DNA of 64,000 bases from positions 744,001-808,000 of the forward strand of contig OY969553.1 in NCBI GenBank assembly GCA_963700925.1, read 5' to 3'. Under the pieces are notes generated by a model. It ran no database searches, had not been told where the DNA came from, and was given only the letters and a program-made list of their open reading frames with translations. Numbering within the stretch: the stretch's first letter is position 1; each line of letters starts with the position of its first letter. Of the stretch, positions 59,229-64,000 are shown piece by piece. Both the position numbers and the translations under genes were made by a program. The DNA is from CAWJMD01 sp963700925. Lineage in GTDB: Bacteria; Actinomycetota; Actinomycetes; Actinomycetales; CAWJMD01.

Positions 59229-62200
59229 CGTCCGACCACCCGGCCCTCGGCCTGGGCCGGGCACGATGACCGTACGGGGCAGTAGTTGCACGACTCCTGC
59301 ACGCGCGCAACGAATACCGACCCCGACATGCCCTCTGCGGTGCGGGCGACCAGATCGTGGGCCCACGCCGGCTCAGGGTCGGACGCGACCGCTGGCTGCA
59401 CGCGCAGCCCGTATCCCGCGCGCCGCCCACCGAGCTGGACGATCAGCGCGCCGCCACCGCGCGGGGTCACGCCGTCGTCACCCTCGGCGCCCTTCGTCGG
59501 CGGTGCCGCCTCGTCGAAGGCGCCCGCCTCGACCGCGACCTGGTAGGCACCGAGCTGGGCGTGGCGTGGCATGTCCTTCTCGGCTGGGGGCGTGCTCCCG
59601 GTCTTCAGGTCGATCACCCACAGCCGACCGTCGGCGTCGACCTCGAGGCGGTCGACCCGTCCGCGCAGCACCGCCGAACCGACCCGCACCTCGAAGGCGA
59701 CCTCCGCACCCACCAGTCGGCGGGAGAGCTCCTTCGTGTAGGCAGCCAGGAGCCGGACCATCTGGTGCGCCCTTGCCCGCTGACGCTCGGTGCTCCAGCC
59801 GCCGGGCAGTCCCAGTGACGGCCACAGCTCGTCGACGAGGGCGACGAGCTCGGCCTCGGTGCCGTCCGGCAGCCGCTGGGCTACGTCGTGTACGAGGGAC
59901 CCGACACCCGCAGCGGCTGCCTGACCCGCAGTGCCACCGCTCGACCGCAGCAGCCAGTGCAGGCCGCACTGCTCGAACGACTCGATCGTGGACGGTGACA
60001 CCGTCACCGTCTCCCCGTCCGCCCTCAGGGGCCCGTCGTCGGAGAGCGGCGGGAGGCCGTACCAGTCGTCGGGGTCGGCTCCTGGCACACCCTCAGCGGC
60101 GAGCACCGCGAGGTGACGTGCGGCGAGGGGTCCACGGGCTCCGTCAGAACCGTCCGTGATGAGCTCGCGGCGCAGCTGGGCCACGACCGCGGGCAGCGAG
60201 ACCGCCCGGGGGACAGTCGTGATCGGCCGCACGTCGTCGCCGTTGCGGGGGTCGATCAGGTCGAGGGCGTCGGACGGGCGCTCGTCGGCGTTCGACACGG
60301 CGCAGGCCACCAGCCGCAGCTTGGCTCGGCTCACGGCGACGTGCAGCATCCGCAGCTCGTCGAACAACACCGCCGCCCGGGCCGCTCGAAGTCGCTCGGG
60401 GATGGCCGGGGCGCTGACCTGAGCGCCGTCGTCGGTGGTGCGACCGGCCACCACGTCGACAAGGTCGGGCGCCCCGAGCAGCGAACCGCGCAGCCGCGTG
60501 TTCGGCCAGCTGCCGTCCTGCAGCCCGGTGACGACGACCAGGTCCCACTCGCGGCCGGCCGCGCCCTGTGGAGTGACGAGAGAGACGACGTCGTCCTGCG
60601 GCGCGCGCTCGGCCAGGGTGTCGGCGGGCACGTCCTGCGCCTCGACCTGGTCGAGGAAGGCCCGCGGCCCGGCACCCGGCATGCGATCGGTGAACCGCGC
60701 CGCGGCCTCGAACAGCGCGACGACGGCGTCGAGGTCGCGGTCCGCCCGGCGCCCGGAGGTGCCCCCGGCCAGGGCGCGGCGGCGCCACTCGTCCGCGAGC
60801 CCGGTCGCATCCCACACTGCCCAGAGAACGGTCTCCGCGCTGGCGCCATCAACTGCGGCCGCGGCTCTGCCCGCAGCCAGCACGCGGGCCACGCGGAGGC
60901 CGGGCTCCGCTGCACGGTCGGGCAACGTGGCCAGCCGCATCGGGTCGCCGAGGGCCTCGACCAGCAGCTCGTCGCTGGCGCGGCCTCCACCGCCGGACCG
61001 CTCCTCGACCAGCAGCGCCTGCCGAAGGCGGCGAAGCGCCAGCGCGTCGGCGCCTCCCATCGGGGAGGTCACCAGGGCAACCGCGGCGGCGGGGTCGAGC
61101 CAGTCGGCGTCGAGCGCGGCCCGGGCGGCCCAGCGGAGCGGGCGCACGGCCGGCTCGTCGCGCACCGGGACCTCCGCGCTGGGGCTCGACAGCGGCACGC
61201 CGGCACTGAGGAGCGCGCGTCGCAGGTGCACGGTCTGGCCGGCCCCGCGGACTACCACGGCCATCCGGTGCCATGGCAGGCCGTCGATCAGGTGCGCCTC
61301 CCGCAGGGTCCACGCGACGTAGGCGCCGAGTGCCGCGTGCGACCGCACCACCGCCGTGGTGACGGCACGTCCGCGCCCGAGGTCCTTGTCGTCCTGTACC
61401 GAGGTGGACGCCACCGGACGGCCCCGGTGCTCCACCAGCCCGACGCTGCCGATGCCCTCCGCCACCCGCCGGGTCACGTCACCCAGCGCGCGGTCGTCAC
61501 CGGTGCGCCACCGGGTGCCGAGCACGAGCAGCCGGGCGTCGTAGCGGTCTTGGACACCGGCCACCAGCGTCGGGTCGGCTCCGCGGAAACCCTGCGTGGT
61601 CGCGTCGGGGTCGCCGGTGAGCAAGAGGTCGCGGCCTGGCCCTGCGAAGTGGTCGAGCAGCCTGGCCATGGCCTCGCCGGACTCGTGGTGGTCGTCGACC
61701 GCCACGAGCTGCCAGCGCTCACGCTCGGCGGCCCGCAGCTCGTCGTCGTCGAGGAGCACGGCGGCGGCATCGACGATCGCCGCCGGGTCGAAGGCGCCAG
61801 GGCTCGAGACCGCTGTGACGTCGAGGTACTCGCGGTAGATCTGCGCCGCCGCAGCCCACTCGGGGCGGGCGTGCCGCCGGCCCATCCTCTCGAGGTCGTC
61901 GGGAGTCAGCCCACGCTCCATCGCCCGCATCAGCAGGTCGCGCAGCTCATCGCGAAAACCCCTGAGCCCCAGGGCAGGTCGGACGGCGTCCGGCCAGCCG
62001 GGGTCGACGCCCTCCCCGCTGGCGTGGCCGGCGAGCAGCTCGGCCAGCACCAGGTCCTGCTCGGGGCCGGAGATCAGCCTCGGCGCCTCGACCCCTGCAC
62101 GGACACGTGCCCGCCGCAGCAGCCCGAACGCGTAGGACGCCGCGGTGCGAGCCAACGGCTCGGTGACCGTCGCCGACAGCCGCGCCGTGACCCGGTCGCG

Positions 62201-62464
62201 CAGTGATGCCGCCGCCGAACGCGATGGCGCGAGCACCAGCACACGACCCGGGTCGAGGCCGTCGCGTTCCACGCGCGCGACCACCGCCTCGATGAGGGTC
62301 GTCGTCTTGCCGGTGCCGGGAGCGCCGAGGACGAGCACGCCACCACTGCCCGTCCCGAGGTCGACAACCTGTTGTTGAGAGGCGTCCAGGTCCGGCGGGC
62401 CGGACGCGATGACCTCTCGCCGGGCCAGCCGCAGCGAGTGCCCGGACCTCTCGACGCGCGTCAT
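59225..62464 (-). CDS. adnA: ATP-dependent helicase-nuclease AdnA
   Basis: A 1,079-residue partner of AdnB. Motif I VLVLGAPGTGKTTTLIEAVV near residue 43 is intact, but the motif II position reads QLVAVDDHHESGEAMARLL, not DExQ, so its ATPase may be weak. The C-terminal nuclease keeps GRVDRLEVDADGRLWVIDLK and AQLGAYQVAVEAG. Four Cys (SFEQCGLHWLL; SCNYCPVRSSCPAQ) should hold an iron-sulfur cluster as in AddB. ATG 62464 is chosen over 62527. It is translated just before adnB with an ATGA overlap. Confidence 0.92.
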   Translation of the reverse strand: MTRVERSGHSLRLARREVIASGPPDLDASQQQVVDLGTGSGGVLVLGAPGTGKTTTLIEAVVARVERDGLDPGRVLVLAPSRSAAASLRDRVTARLSATVTEPLARTAASYAFGLLRRARVRAGVEAPRLISGPEQDLVLAELLAGHASGEGVDPGWPDAVRPALGLRGFRDELRDLLMRAMERGLTPDDLERMGRRHARPEWAAAAQIYREYLDVTAVSSPGAFDPAAIVDAAAVLLDDDELRAAERERWQLVAVDDHHESGEAMARLLDHFAGPGRDLLLTGDPDATTQGFRGADPTLVAGVQDRYDARLLVLGTRWRTGDDRALGDVTRRVAEGIGSVGLVEHRGRPVASTSVQDDKDLGRGRAVTTAVVRSHAALGAYVAWTLREAHLIDGLPWHRMAVVVRGAGQTVHLRRALLSAGVPLSSPSAEVPVRDEPAVRPLRWAARAALDADWLDPAAAVALVTSPMGGADALALRRLRQALLVEERSGGGGRASDELLVEALGDPMRLATLPDRAAEPGLRVARVLAAGRAAAAVDGASAETVLWAVWDATGLADEWRRRALAGGTSGRRADRDLDAVVALFEAAARFTDRMPGAGPRAFLDQVEAQDVPADTLAERAPQDDVVSLVTPQGAAGREWDLVVVTGLQDGSWPNTRLRGSLLGAPDLVDVVAGRTTDDGAQVSAPAIPERLRAARAAVLFDELRMLHVAVSRAKLRLVACAVSNADERPSDALDLIDPRNGDDVRPITTVPRAVSLPAVVAQLRRELITDGSDGARGPLAARHLAVLAAEGVPGADPDDWYGLPPLSDDGPLRADGETVTVSPSTIESFEQCGLHWLLRSSGGTAGQAAAAGVGSLVHDVAQRLPDGTEAELVALVDELWPSLGLPGGWSTERQRARAHQMVRLLAAYTKELSRRLVGAEVAFEVRVGSAVLRGRVDRLEVDADGRLWVIDLKTGSTPPAEKDMPRHAQLGAYQVAVEAGAFDEAAPPTKGAEGDDGVTPRGGGALIVQLGGRRAGYGLRVQPAVASDPEPAWAHDLVARTAEGMSGSVFVARVQESCNYCPVRSSCPAQAEGRVVGR

Positions 62465-62584
62465 GGGGCTCGCGACGAGGGGTCTGGTTGGCACACAGAC
62501 GATCCCACCACACCCGACCGACACCACCGGTGACGACGCTCTGACTGCTGGGCGCCGTCCGCCACGAGTCTCATCAGGGCCGCT
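62465..62584 (-). other. gap upstream of adnA
   Basis: About 120 bases with no gene. I see no SOS-type box (GAAC-N4-GTTC) and no strong hairpin. A promoter for adnA may be here, or transcription may come from the ATL gene upstream. Confidence 0.3.
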
Positions 62585-62950
62585 CTAGGGTGTCGCCTCG
62601 TCGTCAGCCGAACCGTCCCACCTGGCCAGTCGCAGGTCCACGCGACGACCGTCCTGACGCAGTGGCGTCCCCTCCACGCGGTACCGCTCGAGCGCCCGGG
62701 CCTCGAGCCCCGACGGCGGCAGCCCCCCGGCACGCAGCACGCGCCACCACGGCACATCGGAGCCGAATCGCGACATCACTCTGCCGACCACGCGCGGGCC
62801 ACCCATGCCCAGGTACTCGGCGATGTCTCCGTAGGTCATCACGTGGCGGGGCGGGATGGACGCCACCACCTCGAGCACGGCCTCGGCGAAGTCGGGCAGT
62901 GCGTCGTCCGTCCCACGTTCTTGGTCGTTCGCGCGTCGTGGGCGGTTCAC
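62585..62950 (-). CDS. alkyltransferase-like protein (ATL, MGMT family without Cys)
   Basis: A 121-residue protein of the MGMT DNA-binding domain family. ADALPDFAEAVLEVVASIPP, HVMTYGDIAEYLGMGGPRVV and VMSRFGSDVPWWRVLRAGG are seen. Where MGMT has PCHRV, this has PWWRV, so the alkyl-accepting Cys is Trp, as in ATL proteins that bind O6-alkylguanine and recruit nucleotide excision repair. GTG 62950 is the start. It lies upstream of adnA, in the same order as in mycobacteria. Confidence 0.9.
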   Translation of the reverse strand: MNRPRRANDQERGTDDALPDFAEAVLEVVASIPPRHVMTYGDIAEYLGMGGPRVVGRVMSRFGSDVPWWRVLRAGGLPPSGLEARALERYRVEGTPLRQDGRRVDLRLARWDGSADDEATP

Positions 62951-62980
62951 GGGTGAGGCTGGTTCACGCGTCAGGCTGGC

Positions 62981-63796
62981 TCACGGGTAGGGCCAGCCAT
63001 TCGGCGAGCACCCCTGGAGGCCGAGGGTCTGTTGCATCATCACCGGCGCGGGCTTCTCGCGTCCGGGGCACCCGACGTGCGCGTGGCCGACGAAGTGACC
63101 CATCTCGTGGTTGACCAGGTACTGGCGGTAGCTCGTGCGGTCGTCCCCGTACTCCTCCATGCCGTTGACCCACCGGTACCACGTGAGCACGACCTTGTCG
63201 CCGTTGCGGCACGACAGGGTGCCGTTGGTCTGCAGGGGACGGCAGAGCTCGGCAGAGGTGTCGGGGCTGGCGAGAACGACGGTGACGTCTGGGTCTTCGT
63301 CGGTGCGGGCGAAGCTGTAGCCGTCGTGCGCCCAGCTGCGCGGGTCGTTGAGCGTGCTCATCACGAACGCGGCGAAGGCCGGGCCGTCCACGGCCAGACC
63401 ACCCTCGACACTCACGGCGACGTCGATGCGGTCGGCGTCCTCGACCGGTGCTGCAAGGGATCCCGGCACGACGTTCAGCCGCCCGTCGCCGACCTGGGGC
63501 ACCTCCGCAGAGAGCACGCCCGCCACGGCTTCGGGCGAGGGCAGGGACTCCGTCGCCGGGGCCGTCGCGCCGTCCCCGACCGAGTCCGGGTCGCCGAAGG
63601 GCGTGATCTCCCACGGCTGACCTCGTTCGGCAGTCGGGGACGTCACGGCTCCGTCGCCCTCGCCGTCGACTTCGTCGGTGGGACCGCCGCAGCCGGCGAC
63701 GCCTGCGAGGGCCAGGGTCAGGCCGGTGATGGCCACCAGGCGTGCCGGCAGTGGGAGCCGTCCCCCAACGGGGCGGACGGCAGCGCGGACGGACAC
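62981..63796 (-). CDS. DUF3152 lipoprotein with metzincin-like motif
   Basis: A 271-residue lipoprotein (signal ending ALAGVAGCGG) with a DUF3152 domain. It has the pattern VNHEMGHFVGHAHVGCPG, a metzincin-type HExGHxxGHxH zinc motif, and conserved Cys in LCRPLQTNGTLSCRNGD and CPG...GCSPNGW that may form disulfides. A secreted zinc protease is implied, but none has been characterised to my knowledge. GTG 63796 is chosen because the signal begins there. It is divergent from a probable TetR gene. Confidence 0.85.
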   Translation of the reverse strand: MSVRAAVRPVGGRLPLPARLVAITGLTLALAGVAGCGGPTDEVDGEGDGAVTSPTAERGQPWEITPFGDPDSVGDGATAPATESLPSPEAVAGVLSAEVPQVGDGRLNVVPGSLAAPVEDADRIDVAVSVEGGLAVDGPAFAAFVMSTLNDPRSWAHDGYSFARTDEDPDVTVVLASPDTSAELCRPLQTNGTLSCRNGDKVVLTWYRWVNGMEEYGDDRTSYRQYLVNHEMGHFVGHAHVGCPGREKPAPVMMQQTLGLQGCSPNGWPYP

Positions 63797-63960
63797 GGTT
63801 CGAGGATGCCATGACCACGCGCCCAGGTCGGCATCGCGGCGCGCCGATCCCGCGTGGCTACTCGCAGGTAGGCTGGCGCGCGCAGCGGGGAGACACGACC
63901 CCGCCGGCGCCCTGCTCGAGACATGCGAGACAGGCCGCCGTTCCGCCAGCAGGAGGACGC

Positions 63961-64000
63961 GTGACGACACAGGACGCCCGCGCCCGTGGGGCACGGCTGC
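63961..64000 (+). CDS. N-terminus of a probable TetR family regulator (cut by window edge)
   Basis: Thirteen codons from GTG 63961 read VTTQDARARGARL; AGGAGG lies five bases upstream. Position next to the DUF3152 gene and a start like TTQ...RGARL match the TetR gene that follows DUF3152 in mycobacteria. The family call is inference from position; no helix-turn-helix is visible. Confidence 0.45.
   Translation, partial: MTTQDARARGARL

Noticed and set aside
62465..62600. LexA/SOS box before adnA or uvrD2
   Set aside because: I looked for GAAC-N4-GTTC or close variants in both upstream gaps (also 33841-34033) and found none.

Overview
The window is about 70% GC and gene-dense, with strong antisense codon bias, many GTG and TTG starts and ATGA/GTGA overlaps. 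Together with WhiB7, mycoredoxin, AdnAB, DtxR/IdeR boxes and a tmRNA tag of ADSTRTDFALAA, this points to the chromosome of an actinobacterium. A member of the Nocardioidaceae (Aeromicrobium or Nocardioides type) is my best guess from gene content; this is inference. I see no insertion sequence, CRISPR array or tRNA gene.

Layout. 1-4.7 kb: DUF3039 and YqgE, then an fbpABC-type ferric iron ABC transporter read leftward from an IdeR box. 4.7-10.9 kb: a VanZ-like protein, NAD malic enzyme, a three-gene leftward unit (Tat-exported Asp-box protein, signal-less peptidoglycan hydrolase-like protein, WXG100-like protein), then an acyl-CoA synthetase and a NYN-domain protein. 10.9-15.8 kb: a siderophore ABC importer (fused permease, lipoprotein, ATPase), divergent from a siderophore-interacting flavoprotein across a second IdeR box. 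15.8-19 kb: a MarR regulator with a repeated operator, a DUF6069 protein, a YcaQ-type glycosylase, DUF1905 and a phosphotransferase relic. 19-25 kb: tmRNA, an SPFH pseudogene, smpB, an M23 peptidase, ftsX, ftsE and prfB, a ribosome-rescue and cell-division block. 25-30.6 kb: a secreted amidase, an F420-type oxidoreductase, AIM24, a small zinc ribbon, and an L,D-transpeptidase/M15 peptidase pair.

30.6-34.3 kb: whiB7 with a long leader (WhiB7-type promoter, upstream ORF, hairpins), uvrD2 and mycoredoxin. 34.3-52.8 kb: an aerobic cobalamin island of cbtB, cbtA, cobF, cobN (frameshifted), cobG, cobH, cobIJ, cobM, cobL, a fused chelatase chlID, cobO, a cobB-cobA fusion and cobK. Three B12 riboswitches serve it. 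52.8-64 kb: nudC, a phosphotransferase, DUF1304, an AMIN-like protein, adnB, adnA, an alkyltransferase-like protein, a DUF3152 lipoprotein and the start of a probable TetR gene.

How it fits together. The block whiB7-uvrD2-mrx1-nudC-adnB-adnA-ATL-DUF3152-TetR resembles the corresponding mycobacterial neighbourhood, from memory of that genome, and the cobalamin island sits between mrx1 and nudC. The two iron systems are probably co-controlled by IdeR. The cobalamin genes carry uroporphyrinogen III to adenosylcobyrinate diamide; late genes such as cobQ, cobD, cobP, cobS and cobT are not here. The most interesting items are the whiB7 leader, the island with its fusions and frameshift, and the signal-less hydrolase/WXG100-like unit.
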